64,000 nucleotides of DNA from GCA-2686265 sp036010965 (lineage in GTDB: Bacteria; Planctomycetota; UBA1135; GCA-002686595), in assembly GCA_036010965.1 (NCBI GenBank), contig DASCMO010000059.1:1-64000 (forward strand), in the 5' to 3' direction. Numbering within the stretch: position 1 is the first letter of the stretch; each line of letters begins with the position of its first letter. The notes beneath the pieces were generated by a model. It saw only the letters and a program-made list of their open reading frames with translations. It ran no database searches and was not told the DNA's origin. Both the position numbers and the translations under genes were made by a program. Positions 43,518 to 52,497 of this stretch are shown here, in pieces.

Positions 43518-45731
43518 ATGCCCTCCCTAATCTTCACCGCCGTCGCCGTCGCTTGCTCCATGGGTGCTCCGTGGCCCCTGGCCCTATGCCAGGGCCCGGA
43601 ATCGCCGCTGGAGCCCGAGGTCGCACAGGACCCTGAGCCGCAAGGTGAGCCCGAGCCGGATCCCGAACCTGTGCCCGCCGCGCAGGCGCCGGACGGCGTG
43701 GTCGATCTGGGCGAGGTGATCGTCACGGCGCGCAAATGGGAGGAGAGCCTGGCCGGCGTGCCTCAGTCGGTGACGACCTTGACCGGCGACGACCTCGACG
43801 CCGCCGGCGCGCGCACGGTGCGCGACATCTCCCTTCAGGTGCCAAACCTCCTGGTGACCGAGTTCACCGCCCGGCGCCTGAGCTTCCCCTACGTGCGCGG
43901 CATCGGTTCGGGCCAGGGCGAGCCGGCGGTGACGACCTACATCGACGGCGTGCCCCAGCTGAGCACCGGCGGCTCGAACCTGCCCCTGATGGGTCTGGAG
44001 CGGGTCGAGTTCCTGCGCGGACCCCAGCCCATGTACGGGCGAAACTCCCTGGGCGGGGTGATCCACCTGATCACAGCGCCCCCCGACGACGAGGCCACCT
44101 CCAGCCACGAGTTCACCGCTGGCGAGCACGGCTTCATGGAGTACGGACTGTCCTATTCCGGCCCCCTTGGCTCGGACGGCGCGCTGTTCGGCATCGAGGG
44201 AATACGCTCGGTGCGGGATGGCTTCACACGCAACGATCTGACGGGCAATCTGGTCGACTCGCGCGATATGTACTTCGGCAGGGCGCAGCTCCTGCTCGAG
44301 CCGAGCGCTGACTCCGAGCTGCGCATCGCCATGCACGCGGAGCGCTCGCGCGACGGGGGCTTCGCCCTCTCCGATCTGGGCGGCCTGCGCGCGAACCCGC
44401 ACAGCATCTCCCAGGACTTCGAGGGAGAGGTGCGCCGTGACATCCTGGCGCCCTCGGCCACCTGGAGCCGGTACGGCAGCACGCTCGACTTCACCTCGAT
44501 CACGGCCTTCCAGAGCTACGATCTGCTCGAGACCACCGACCTGGATTTCTCGCCCGGTGACTTCGCGCGTCGGCGAACGGAGGAGTCGCAGGACCACTTC
44601 AACCAGGAGTTCCGGGTCTCTTCCTCCGAGGACGCGCCGGTGCAGGTCGGCGGGAACGGTACGCTCAAGTGGATGGCCGGTGCGCACGTGTTTGTGGCGG
44701 ACTCCGACAACTCCTCCGCCAACACCTTCGGCGTGGACAGTGGTCCGGGGATCGGCCTGCCACCCGCTGGCACGGTCGGCACGAACAGCGGTCGCTTCGA
44801 GGACCTGGGCGTGGGCCTTTTCGCCCAGGCGACCCTGACCCTGCACGAGCGACTCGACCTGACGGCCGGGTTGCGCTACGACCGCGAAGAGCGCCAGGCG
44901 GATCTGGCCAGCAGCATGGAACTGGGCGGCTTTCCAATCGTTCCCTCCGAGGAGGAATCTCTGGCGGAGGACTTCGACCAGTTCTCGCCCCACATCGGCG
45001 CCTCCTACGCCCTCGACAACGGCGTCCACGTCTACGCATCGCTCGCCGAGGGCTTCAAGCCCGGCGGCTTCAACCTCAGCTCGCCCGACGGGCCGGGAGC
45101 CTTCGACCCGGAGACGAGTAGCTCCTACGAGATCGGCCTGCGCCACTCCTGGGGACCGGCCAGCGTGCAGATGGCGTTCTTCCAGGTGGACTGGGACGAC
45201 TTACAGATCTCACTCTTCGACCCCCTTACGGGTTCCGGCTTCGTGGACAACGCCGGGGAGGCGAACAGCCGTGGGCTGGAGGTCGAGCTGGACATGGCGG
45301 TCTGCGAGGGCTTGAGCCTGTTCAGCGGCCTGGGCCTGGTGGAGACGGAACTGGAGGAGTACGTGGACTCCTTCGGCCAGGACGACTCGGGGAACTCCCT
45401 GCCCTTCGCGCCCGAGACGACCTCGCACCTGGGAGCACGCATGCACGGTGAGCTGGCGGGGGGCGCGCGCTGGTTCGCGCGTGCGGAAATCGTCGGCGTG
45501 GGAGACTACTTCTACGATGCCGGGAACCTTGAGAGCGAGTCGTACCAGCTGCTCAACCTGCGCGCGGGGATCGAGCGCGGCGGCTGGCGCGTGGCCTTGT
45601 GGATGCGCAACGCCCTCGACGAGGACTACGTTCCGGTCGCCTTCCAGTCGAACCCGTCGAATCCGGCCCAGTTCGTGGGCGAAAGCGGCGCGCCCCAGCA
45701 GGTGGGTCTGTCGGTGAGCGTCAGCCTCTAG
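43518..45731 (+). CDS. TonB-dependent outer membrane receptor
   Basis: 737 residues, ATG 43518 with GGAGA upstream. A short signal peptide (FTAVAVACSMGAPWPLALC) leads to a Pro/Glu/Asp-rich periplasmic linker (residues 30-55). The plug domain starts at LGEVIVTARKWEESL (a TonB-box-like TARK region) and contains GIGSGQGEPAVTTYIDGVP and LERVEFLRGPQPMYGRNSLGG. The barrel repeats run to a C-terminus GLSVSVSL. Sequence style is of the siderophore/vitamin/small-polyketide receptors (iron-complex type) rather than SusC, and no SusD is adjacent. Ligand unknown. Followed after four bases by propeller genes, so a joint uptake function is possible. Presence of an outer membrane transport system fits Planctomycetota. 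Confidence 0.93.
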   Translation: MPSLIFTAVAVACSMGAPWPLALCQGPESPLEPEVAQDPEPQGEPEPDPEPVPAAQAPDGVVDLGEVIVTARKWEESLAGVPQSVTTLTGDDLDAAGARTVRDISLQVPNLLVTEFTARRLSFPYVRGIGSGQGEPAVTTYIDGVPQLSTGGSNLPLMGLERVEFLRGPQPMYGRNSLGGVIHLITAPPDDEATSSHEFTAGEHGFMEYGLSYSGPLGSDGALFGIEGIRSVRDGFTRNDLTGNLVDSRDMYFGRAQLLLEPSADSELRIAMHAERSRDGGFALSDLGGLRANPHSISQDFEGEVRRDILAPSATWSRYGSTLDFTSITAFQSYDLLETTDLDFSPGDFARRRTEESQDHFNQEFRVSSSEDAPVQVGGNGTLKWMAGAHVFVADSDNSSANTFGVDSGPGIGLPPAGTVGTNSGRFEDLGVGLFAQATLTLHERLDLTAGLRYDREERQADLASSMELGGFPIVPSEEESLAEDFDQFSPHIGASYALDNGVHVYASLAEGFKPGGFNLSSPDGPGAFDPETSSSYEIGLRHSWGPASVQMAFFQVDWDDLQISLFDPLTGSGFVDNAGEANSRGLEVELDMAVCEGLSLFSGLGLVETELEEYVDSFGQDDSGNSLPFAPETTSHLGARMHGELAGGARWFARAEIVGVGDYFYDAGNLESESYQLLNLRAGIERGGWRVALWMRNALDEDYVPVAFQSNPSNPAQFVGESGAPQQVGLSVSVSL

Positions 45732-45735
45732 GGCG

Positions 45736-48054
45736 ATGGACGGCATGTTGATGAGATCGCATTCGTGGTCGGCACTCCGTGCGCTCGCGCTCGCGGGTGC
45801 GCTCGCGTGTGGACTGACGTCGCTGTTCTCCGCCTGCAAGGCCCTGAACTCCGACGAGCGCGACGCGGTCTCGCTTGAGGGCTCCTGGCTCTCCTGGCGC
45901 GGTCCCTGGCAGAACGGGACCTCGCGCGAGACAGACCTGCTCGAGACGCTGGTCCTCGACGGCGAGAACCACCTCTGGTCGCTGCCGCTCGCCGGGCGAG
46001 GGACACCGGTCGTGGCGGAGGGGCGCGTATTTGCCCTCGGCTACGAGGGCGAGGGCGCGGACCTGCAGGAGCTGTTGGTCTGCGTCGACGAGAGTTCGGG
46101 AGAGGTGCTGTGGGAGCGGCGCTGGAACGACCACCTCTCCGACTCGATCTACACGCGCTACGCCATCGGCAGCCCGACCATCGACCCCACGACCGGCGAC
46201 GTCTTCGCCATGAGCACGGCCGGCGAGTTGATGGCCTTCAGCGCTGACGGCGAGAAGCGCTGGCGGCACTCGCTGATGGCGGAATTCGGTCGCCTGACCT
46301 TCCCCAACGGCCGCACGGGAGCGCCGGTCGTGGACGGCGAACTCGTGATCGTGCACGGGATCACATCGCACTGGGGTCCAGCGGGCCCGGCGCGCGATCG
46401 TTTCTACGCCTTCGACAAGGAAACGGGGCGCCACGTCTGGTCCTCGACGCCGGGCGTGCGGCCGGTGGACAGCTCCTTCTCGATGCCCGTGCTCGAATGG
46501 CGCGGCGGCCGGAGGGTGCTTTACGCCACGACCGGCTGCGGCAACGTCGTGTGCCTCGACGCACGCAGCGGCGACCCGCTCTGGCGCTTCCAGCTCGCCT
46601 CTGGGGGCCTCAACTCAGCGCCGCTCGTGGACGGGGACCGGCTGATCGCCATCAACGGCAAGGAGAACTTCGACAACTCGACCATCGGCCGCATGGTGGC
46701 CCTGCGTCTGGGGGCCGAGCCGGAGCCGGGAGGGCGCGGACCGCTGGTTGTGGGCGCTGAGGCCGAGCTGTGGCGCAACGACCTGCTGGCCTTCACGAGT
46801 TCGCCGGTCCTGGTCGAGGACGCGATCTACCAGACCACCGCCGAGGGGTTCCTCTGCCGCGTGGACGCTGTGAGCGGGGTGGTGCAGTGGAAGGAGAAGC
46901 TGGCCCCCGATCAGATCCACGCCTCGCCGGCGTGGGCGGACGGGAAGCTCTATGTGCCCATGAACGATGGCTCGTTCCACATCGTTCGTCCCGAGGCCGA
47001 GGGCGTCGAAGTGCTGTGCAGCGTCCAGCTGGAAGGCAATTGTCTCGGCGCCCCGGCGATCGCCAATGGCCGGGTCTACGTGCACACCACGGCCAGGCTC
47101 TATTGCTTCGGGAGCGGTGAGGCGCGCGCCGGCGAGATGCCGACGCCGGCCGAAGCTCCCCCCATCGGCGTGGCGGCGCGCTTGCAGATCGTTCCCGCCG
47201 ATGTTCTCGTTCAGCCCGGTGAGCACGTCGATGTAGAGGTCCATAGCCTGGATGCCCACGGGGGAACGGTCGAGCGCGGATTGGAGGACGTCGCGTGGCG
47301 CGAGGCGCACGCGTGGGACCAGGAGGCGCTGGTGGACTTCGACAGCCTGGGCTTCACCGTCGTTCACGAGGCCGCCGGGACGCGCGTGGTGACCGCCAGC
47401 CTGGGCGGCGTGGAGGGGACGATGCGCGTGCGTGTCGTGCCCGAGTTACCCTTCACCGAGGACTTCGAGGACATCGCGCTCGCGACGCCGCACGCCGTGG
47501 AGGAGGGCGTTGTCTTCGCCACCCCGCCGAGCCAGTGGCTCGGAATCCGCAAGAAGTGGGAGGTGCGTTATCTCGAGGGGAGCAAGGTTCTGGCCAAGAC
47601 CCTCGACGTGCCGCTCTTTCAGCGCTCGCAAGGCTTCATCGGGCACCCGCGCATGAGCGGCTACACCATGCGCGTGGACATCCGCACCGACGGCAACCGG
47701 CGCACGATGTCCAGCGCGGGCGTGATCAATCAACGCTACCTGATCCAGCTCAAGGGGAACTATCAGGCGCTCGAGGTGAGCTCCAACATGGAGCGCATCA
47801 AGGAATCGGTGCCCTACAAGTGGAAAGCCGGCCTCTGGTACACTCTCGAGACGCGCGTGGACGTGGCTCCAGACGGGTCGGGCATCGTGCGCGCCAGGGT
47901 CTGGCCGCGCGACGATCCGGCACCCGAAGCCTGGACCATCGAGGTACCGCACGCCCGTGCCCACACACACGGTTCTCCCGGTCTCTTCGGCTTCGCGCCG
48001 CAAAGTCGCTTCCGGGTGTATCTGGACAACATCTCGGTGACTCCGAATGAATGA
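45736..48054 (+). CDS. PQQ-like beta-propeller protein with C-terminal lectin-like domain
   Basis: 772 residues from the ATG at 45736; ATGs at 45745 and 45751 are alternatives. Signal region ALALAGALACGLTSLFSAC may be lipoprotein-type. The propeller covers about 40-460 (WRGPWQNGTSRETDL, then blades such as GAPVVDGELVIVHG, ASPAWADGKLYVPM). An Ig-like linker follows at about 470-575. A concanavalin/DUF1080-like beta-sandwich covers about 575-772 (FTEDFEDIALA, LWYTLETRVDVAPDG, FRVYLDNISVTPNE). No quinone-dehydrogenase catalytic set is evident, so probably a binding or assembly protein. It begins four bases after the TonB receptor and overlaps the next propeller by eight bases, in one transcription unit. 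Confidence 0.88.
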   Translation: MDGMLMRSHSWSALRALALAGALACGLTSLFSACKALNSDERDAVSLEGSWLSWRGPWQNGTSRETDLLETLVLDGENHLWSLPLAGRGTPVVAEGRVFALGYEGEGADLQELLVCVDESSGEVLWERRWNDHLSDSIYTRYAIGSPTIDPTTGDVFAMSTAGELMAFSADGEKRWRHSLMAEFGRLTFPNGRTGAPVVDGELVIVHGITSHWGPAGPARDRFYAFDKETGRHVWSSTPGVRPVDSSFSMPVLEWRGGRRVLYATTGCGNVVCLDARSGDPLWRFQLASGGLNSAPLVDGDRLIAINGKENFDNSTIGRMVALRLGAEPEPGGRGPLVVGAEAELWRNDLLAFTSSPVLVEDAIYQTTAEGFLCRVDAVSGVVQWKEKLAPDQIHASPAWADGKLYVPMNDGSFHIVRPEAEGVEVLCSVQLEGNCLGAPAIANGRVYVHTTARLYCFGSGEARAGEMPTPAEAPPIGVAARLQIVPADVLVQPGEHVDVEVHSLDAHGGTVERGLEDVAWREAHAWDQEALVDFDSLGFTVVHEAAGTRVVTASLGGVEGTMRVRVVPELPFTEDFEDIALATPHAVEEGVVFATPPSQWLGIRKKWEVRYLEGSKVLAKTLDVPLFQRSQGFIGHPRMSGYTMRVDIRTDGNRRTMSSAGVINQRYLIQLKGNYQALEVSSNMERIKESVPYKWKAGLWYTLETRVDVAPDGSGIVRARVWPRDDPAPEAWTIEVPHARAHTHGSPGLFGFAPQSRFRVYLDNISVTPNE

Positions 48055-49612
48055 TCGACTGACCTCCGCTCTCTTCCCGGCCGCCGCGGCCCTGCTGATC
48101 CTCTCGACCGCTTCCCTCGCGCGAGCGGCGGGTGACTGGCCGCAGTGGGGCAACACCCAGAGCCGGAACATGGCCTGCGACGAGACGGGGCTGCCGAGCG
48201 ACTTCGCGGCCGGCGAGTTCGTCGGTGCCAGCGACGAGATCGACATGTCCACCACGCGGAACGTGAAGTGGATCGCGAAGCTGGGCTCTCAGAGCTACGG
48301 GAATCCGACCGTGGCCCGCGGGCGGGTCTTCGTGGGTACCAACAACGACTCGCCGCGTGACGAGCGCTTGCGCGGCGATCGCAGCAACGTGTACTGCCTC
48401 GACGAGGCGACCGGCGAGATGATCTGGCAGCTCAGCGTGCCCAAGCTGGGGACGGGTAAGGTCAGCGACTGGGAGTACCTGGGCATCTGCTCGTCGCCCG
48501 CCGTGGACGGTGACCGCGTCTATCTGGTGACCAATCGTTGCGAGGTGATCTGCCTCGATTTTGACGGCATGGCCGACGGCAACGACGGCGACACGGACGA
48601 GGGTCAGTACCTGGCCGGTCCGGGGAAGCCGCCGATTGAGGTGGCCGACACCGACGCGGACATCATCTGGCGCCTGAACATGATCGACGAGTGCGGCGTC
48701 TTCCCGCACAACGTGACTTCCAGCTCGGTGCTGGTCGCCGGCGACCGGTTGTGGGTGACGACCTCCAACGGGGTCGACTACGGCCATGTGGAGACGCCCG
48801 CGCCCTCCGCGCCGAGCCTGATCGTCGTGGATAAGCACACCGGCGAGCTGTTGGGCGAGGAAAGTTCGGGCTTGAGCCGGCGCATCTTTCACGCCAACTG
48901 GACCTCGCCGGCCTACCTGCAGACCGACGAGTTGGAGCTCGCGATCTTCGGTGGTCCAGACGGGTTTTGCTACGCCTTCGATCCCGAGCCGGTGACCGAC
49001 GAGGACGGCTATCCAGTCCTCGTGGAACGCTGGCGCTTCGACTGCAACCTCGCCGAGTACCGCGAGAAGGACGGCAAGTTTCTGCGCTACGCGACCCACG
49101 ACGGGCCGAGCGAGGTGCTGGGGACGGCGGTCGTGTACGACGGCCTGGTCTACGCGGTGATCGGTCAGGATCCCGAGCACGGCGACGGCCTGGGGAACCT
49201 GGTCTGCATCGATCCCTCGGGCGAGGGCGACGTGACCGGGTCGAAACGGGTCTGGAACTACTCGAAGATTCACCGCTCGATCTCGACCATGTCGATCGCC
49301 GGCGGACTGCTGTTCGTCGCCGACTACGCGGGTTTCGTGTACTGCCTGGACGCCAAGACCGGCGAGGAGTTCTGGATCCACGACACGATGGGCCACATCT
49401 GGGGCTCGACCCTGGTGGCCGACGGCAAGGTCCATATCGGCAACGAGGACGGCTACCTGACGATCATCCCCGCGACGCGCGAGTACGAGAAGGAGAGCGT
49501 GCTTGAGATCGACATGACCTCGCCGATCTACTCCTCGCCCATCGCCGCCAACGGAGTCCTGTACGTTGCCACCCACACGCACCTGTTCGCTCTGGGGGAA
49601 GCGAGCCGGTGA
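48047..49612 (+). CDS. Secreted PQQ-like beta-propeller protein
   Basis: 521 residues, ATG 48047 (eight-base overlap). Clear signal peptide (ALLILSTASLARAAG) followed by DWPQWGNTQSRNMACDETG, the planctomycete propeller opening. Blades carry the ALD-G motif (YCLDEATGEMIWQL, YCLDAKTGEEFWIHD). A Cys pair (SSPAVDGDRVYLVTNRCEVICLD) may form a disulfide. Extra insert GMADGNDGDTDEGQYLAG contains an Asp/Gly-rich, possibly calcium-binding loop. Relationship to the previous propeller is only general. Function is unknown: BamB-like assembly role, polysaccharide-linked binding, or alcohol-dehydrogenase-like are all open. Last of the receptor/propeller set. Confidence 0.88.
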   Translation: MNDRLTSALFPAAAALLILSTASLARAAGDWPQWGNTQSRNMACDETGLPSDFAAGEFVGASDEIDMSTTRNVKWIAKLGSQSYGNPTVARGRVFVGTNNDSPRDERLRGDRSNVYCLDEATGEMIWQLSVPKLGTGKVSDWEYLGICSSPAVDGDRVYLVTNRCEVICLDFDGMADGNDGDTDEGQYLAGPGKPPIEVADTDADIIWRLNMIDECGVFPHNVTSSSVLVAGDRLWVTTSNGVDYGHVETPAPSAPSLIVVDKHTGELLGEESSGLSRRIFHANWTSPAYLQTDELELAIFGGPDGFCYAFDPEPVTDEDGYPVLVERWRFDCNLAEYREKDGKFLRYATHDGPSEVLGTAVVYDGLVYAVIGQDPEHGDGLGNLVCIDPSGEGDVTGSKRVWNYSKIHRSISTMSIAGGLLFVADYAGFVYCLDAKTGEEFWIHDTMGHIWGSTLVADGKVHIGNEDGYLTIIPATREYEKESVLEIDMTSPIYSSPIAANGVLYVATHTHLFALGEASR

Positions 49613-49664
49613 GCGCCCGCGTCCGGGCGATGAGCGTGGGAGAGGCCCGCGGCGCGGGGCTGCG

Positions 49665-49904
49665 ATGAAGAAGTTCGTCTGGTTCCTCGTGTTGGTGCTG
49701 GCGCTGGCGCACTGGGACTTCTGGTACTGGGACGACCGCAGCCTGGTGGCGGGCTTCCTGCCCGTCGGGCTCGCCTACCACGCGGCCTTCTCCCTTGCTG
49801 CGGGTGTGGTCTGGGCGCTGGTCGTGAAGTTCGCCTGGCCCGCGGGGGTCGAGCGCTGGGCGAGCGAGGGGGACGAGGATTCCGAGGGAGCGGAGCGGGA
49901 GTGA
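49665..49904 (+). CDS. DUF3311-type small membrane protein, symporter partner
   Basis: 79 residues from the ATG at 49665 (MKKFVWFLVLVLALAHWDFWYW). A longer frame to the left lies inside the preceding gene region. Two hydrophobic helices (5-25 and 35-57), a conserved WDDRSL and a Glu/Asp-rich tail match the DUF3311 family, which habitually precedes sodium:solute symporters and may be a small subunit of the carrier. Overlaps the symporter GTG by four bases. Confidence 0.8.
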   Translation: MKKFVWFLVLVLALAHWDFWYWDDRSLVAGFLPVGLAYHAAFSLAAGVVWALVVKFAWPAGVERWASEGDEDSEGAERE

Positions 49905-51439
49905 GCCTCGCCCTCGCAGCCGCGGATCCGACGCCGCTCTATGTGATCGGTGCCTACCTGGCCTTGCTGGTCGGCCTGGGCTTCGTCACCAGGGCGCTCT
50001 TTCGCGGGACGAGCAGCGACTACTTCGTCGCCACCCGCTCGATCGGGCCGTTCCTGCTCCTGATGAGCGTCTTCGGGACGACCATGACGGCCTTCGCCCT
50101 GGTCGGTTCGACAGGCAAGGCCTACGACCTCGGCATCGGTGTCTACGGCCTGATGGCGTCCTCCTCGGCCGTGATCCACTCGCTGGTCTTCTTTCTGGTC
50201 GGCATCAAGCTGTGGGCGATCGGCAAGCGCTACGGCTACGTGACCCAGATCCAGTTCTTCCGCGACCGCTTCGAGTCGAACCTGTTGGGCACCTTGCTCT
50301 TCCCGATCCTGGTCGCGCTGGTGATCCCCTATCTCTTGATCGGTCTGCTCGGGGCCGGGGCGGTGATGCGCGGCGTGACGCGCGGGATGTTCCCCGACAC
50401 CTTCGCGGGCGGCGCCATCCCGCCCTGGTTGACCGGCCTCGTCATCTGCGCCGTCGTGCTCTTCTACATCTTCTCCGCCGGGCTGCGTGGAGCTGCCTGG
50501 GCCAACGCCTTCCAGACCGTGGTCTTCATGATCACGGGCGTGGTCGCCTTTCTGCTGATCTCGAGCAAACTCGGAGGGCTAGCCGCCGCCACCGAGCAGG
50601 TGCTCGCCCGCGCGCCCGAACTCCTCGCGCGCGAGGGCATGATCAGCCACGGCCAGTTCCTCTCATACGGCCTGGTGCCGCTCTCGGTGGGAATGTTCCC
50701 GCACCTGTTCCAGCACTGGCTGACGGCCAGGAGCGCGCGCACCTTTCGGTTGAGCATCATCGCCCACCCGATCTTCATCATGATCGTCTGGGTGCCCTGC
50801 ATCCTGATCGGCATCTGGGCCGCTGGCGCGGGGATCGAGGCTCCGCTGGGCAACTCCAACGCCGTGCTCGGCAAGGCGGTCGGCGTGTTGCTCGCAGAGC
50901 CGCTGCTCTCCGGCCTGCTGACGGCGGGCATCCTGGCGGCGATCATGTCGTCTCTCGACTCGCAGTTCGTGTGCCTGGGGACGATGTTCACCCACGACGT
51001 CGTGTTGCACCGCACCGGGCCCGATCGCTTCGATGACGGACAGAAGGTGGCTATAGGCCGTGGCTTCATCGTCTTCATCGTGTGCGTGACCTACCTGCTC
51101 TCGCTCTTTCCGCCGCCGCACATCTTCGACCTGGCGGTGTGGTGCTTCAGCGGCTTCGCGAGCCTCTTCCCGCTGGTCTTCGCCGCGCTCTACTGGAAGC
51201 GCGTCACGCGCGCCGGAGCGATCGGCTCACTGCTCGTGATGGCGACAACCTGGTCCGCGCTCTTCTACGACGGACTCATCCGGCCTAGAGACGGCGAGGG
51301 CGACTACCTCGTCGCGGGCTTGATGCCGGTGACCTTCATCTTCCTCGCTTCGGTAGTCGCTCTGGTCGGGATCTCGCTGGTCAGCGCTCCACCCTCCCGC
51401 GAGACCGTCGATCGCTTCGTCTTTCGGGGGAGGGCGTGA
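49901..51439 (+). CDS. Sodium:solute symporter (SSS family)
   Basis: 512 residues, GTG 49901 (GTGA overlap). About 13 helices, with family features TSSDYFVATRSIGPF after helix 1, SVFGTTMTAFALVGSTGKAYDLGIG (unwound helix and sodium-site region), KRYGYVTQIQFFRDRF and SGLRGAAWANAFQTVVFMI. The pair with DUF3311 resembles pantothenate/carboxylate-type SSS transporters. The gene continues without a gap into a ligase, an acylating-type aldehyde dehydrogenase and an alcohol dehydrogenase, suggesting the imported compound is a carboxylate that these enzymes modify. Substrate is inference. Confidence 0.93.
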   Translation: MSLALAAADPTPLYVIGAYLALLVGLGFVTRALFRGTSSDYFVATRSIGPFLLLMSVFGTTMTAFALVGSTGKAYDLGIGVYGLMASSSAVIHSLVFFLVGIKLWAIGKRYGYVTQIQFFRDRFESNLLGTLLFPILVALVIPYLLIGLLGAGAVMRGVTRGMFPDTFAGGAIPPWLTGLVICAVVLFYIFSAGLRGAAWANAFQTVVFMITGVVAFLLISSKLGGLAAATEQVLARAPELLAREGMISHGQFLSYGLVPLSVGMFPHLFQHWLTARSARTFRLSIIAHPIFIMIVWVPCILIGIWAAGAGIEAPLGNSNAVLGKAVGVLLAEPLLSGLLTAGILAAIMSSLDSQFVCLGTMFTHDVVLHRTGPDRFDDGQKVAIGRGFIVFIVCVTYLLSLFPPPHIFDLAVWCFSGFASLFPLVFAALYWKRVTRAGAIGSLLVMATTWSALFYDGLIRPRDGEGDYLVAGLMPVTFIFLASVVALVGISLVSAPPSRETVDRFVFRGRA

Positions 51440-52497
51440 TGACGCCGGCAGAGGCCGCGGACCGCCTCGACCGTCACTTCTGCGAGATCGTACGCTGGCA
51501 CTTCTCACAGGAAACGGGGACGCCCTTCTGGCTAGACCACGCCCGCGAGGCGGGGTGGGATCCGGCGGCGGAGGTGACCGGGTTCGCCGACATCGAGCGT
51601 TTCGAGCGCTTCGACGGTGAATGGCTGAAGAGCGTGCCCCACGAGCGCTGGATCCCAAAGGCCTTCGAGGGTCGGCCGTTCACGATCTTCGAGACCGGCG
51701 GCACGACCGGCTCGCCCAAGCAGCGCATCGGCTGGGAGGACTACAAGCTCGACTACGAGGAGTTCTCGGCGACCCTCGATGACGCGGCGTTTCCGCCCGG
51801 CAGCTACTGGCTGATGATCGGCCCCACCGGGCCGCGGCGATTGCGCCTGGCGATCGAGCATCTGGCGAACTTTCGCGGCTCCTCGTGCTACTTCGTGGAC
51901 CTCGACCCGCGCTGGGTGAAGAAGCTCATCGCAGGCGGCGACACCGAGCAGGCAGCGGCCTACATGCGCCACGTCGTGGACCAGGCCGCCACGATCCTCG
52001 AACAACGCTCGGTGAGCGTTCTGTTCACGACTCCGCGCCTGCTGGAGGCCCTCGGCGAGCGGCTCTCGATCCCCGCAGCCGGCATCACCGGCGTTTTCTG
52101 CGGCGGCACCGCCATGTCGCCCCAGGTGTTGCGCTTCCTCGTCGAGGAGACTCTCGAAGGCGCGGTGGCACTCGTCCCGACCTACGGCAACACGCTCATG
52201 GGGCTCGCGGCCCACAAGCCTGACTTTGCCGCGGACGACTTTTCGATCACCTACCACGCGCCCCAGCCGCGGGCCGTGCTGCGCGTGGTCGATCCCGACG
52301 CGGGCGGCGTCGTGGACCACGACGAGTGGGGGCGCGTCGAACTCACGACCCTCACTCGCGAGCTGTTCGTGCCGCGCTTCCTCGAACGCGACGAGGCCTT
52401 GCGCCGCGGGCCGTGCGAGGCGTTCGCGTGGGACGGTGTGGGCGAGGTGCGGCCCTTCCGGGGCGAGGAAGAGGGCATCGTGGAGGGCGTCTATTGA
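51439..52497 (+). CDS. Short adenylate-forming ligase (EhpF/LuxE-like)
   Basis: 352 residues from the ATG at 51439, overlapping the symporter stop; the GTG at 51436 is an alternative. The P-loop FETGGTTGSPKQRI is that of AMP-forming ligases. PTGPRRLRLAIEHLANFRG, GITGVFCGGTAMS and VPTYGNTLMG (in the place of the YGxTE motif) follow. The C-terminal swivel domain of acyl-CoA synthetases is missing; the chain ends after the WGRVELTTL region. That architecture recalls EhpF of phenazine biosynthesis and LuxE (memory), which activate carboxylates for reduction rather than make free CoA esters. Next gene is an acylating-type aldehyde dehydrogenase in four-base overlap, which fits that reading. Confidence 0.82.
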   Translation: MTPAEAADRLDRHFCEIVRWHFSQETGTPFWLDHAREAGWDPAAEVTGFADIERFERFDGEWLKSVPHERWIPKAFEGRPFTIFETGGTTGSPKQRIGWEDYKLDYEEFSATLDDAAFPPGSYWLMIGPTGPRRLRLAIEHLANFRGSSCYFVDLDPRWVKKLIAGGDTEQAAAYMRHVVDQAATILEQRSVSVLFTTPRLLEALGERLSIPAAGITGVFCGGTAMSPQVLRFLVEETLEGAVALVPTYGNTLMGLAAHKPDFAADDFSITYHAPQPRAVLRVVDPDAGGVVDHDEWGRVELTTLTRELFVPRFLERDEALRRGPCEAFAWDGVGEVRPFRGEEEGIVEGVY

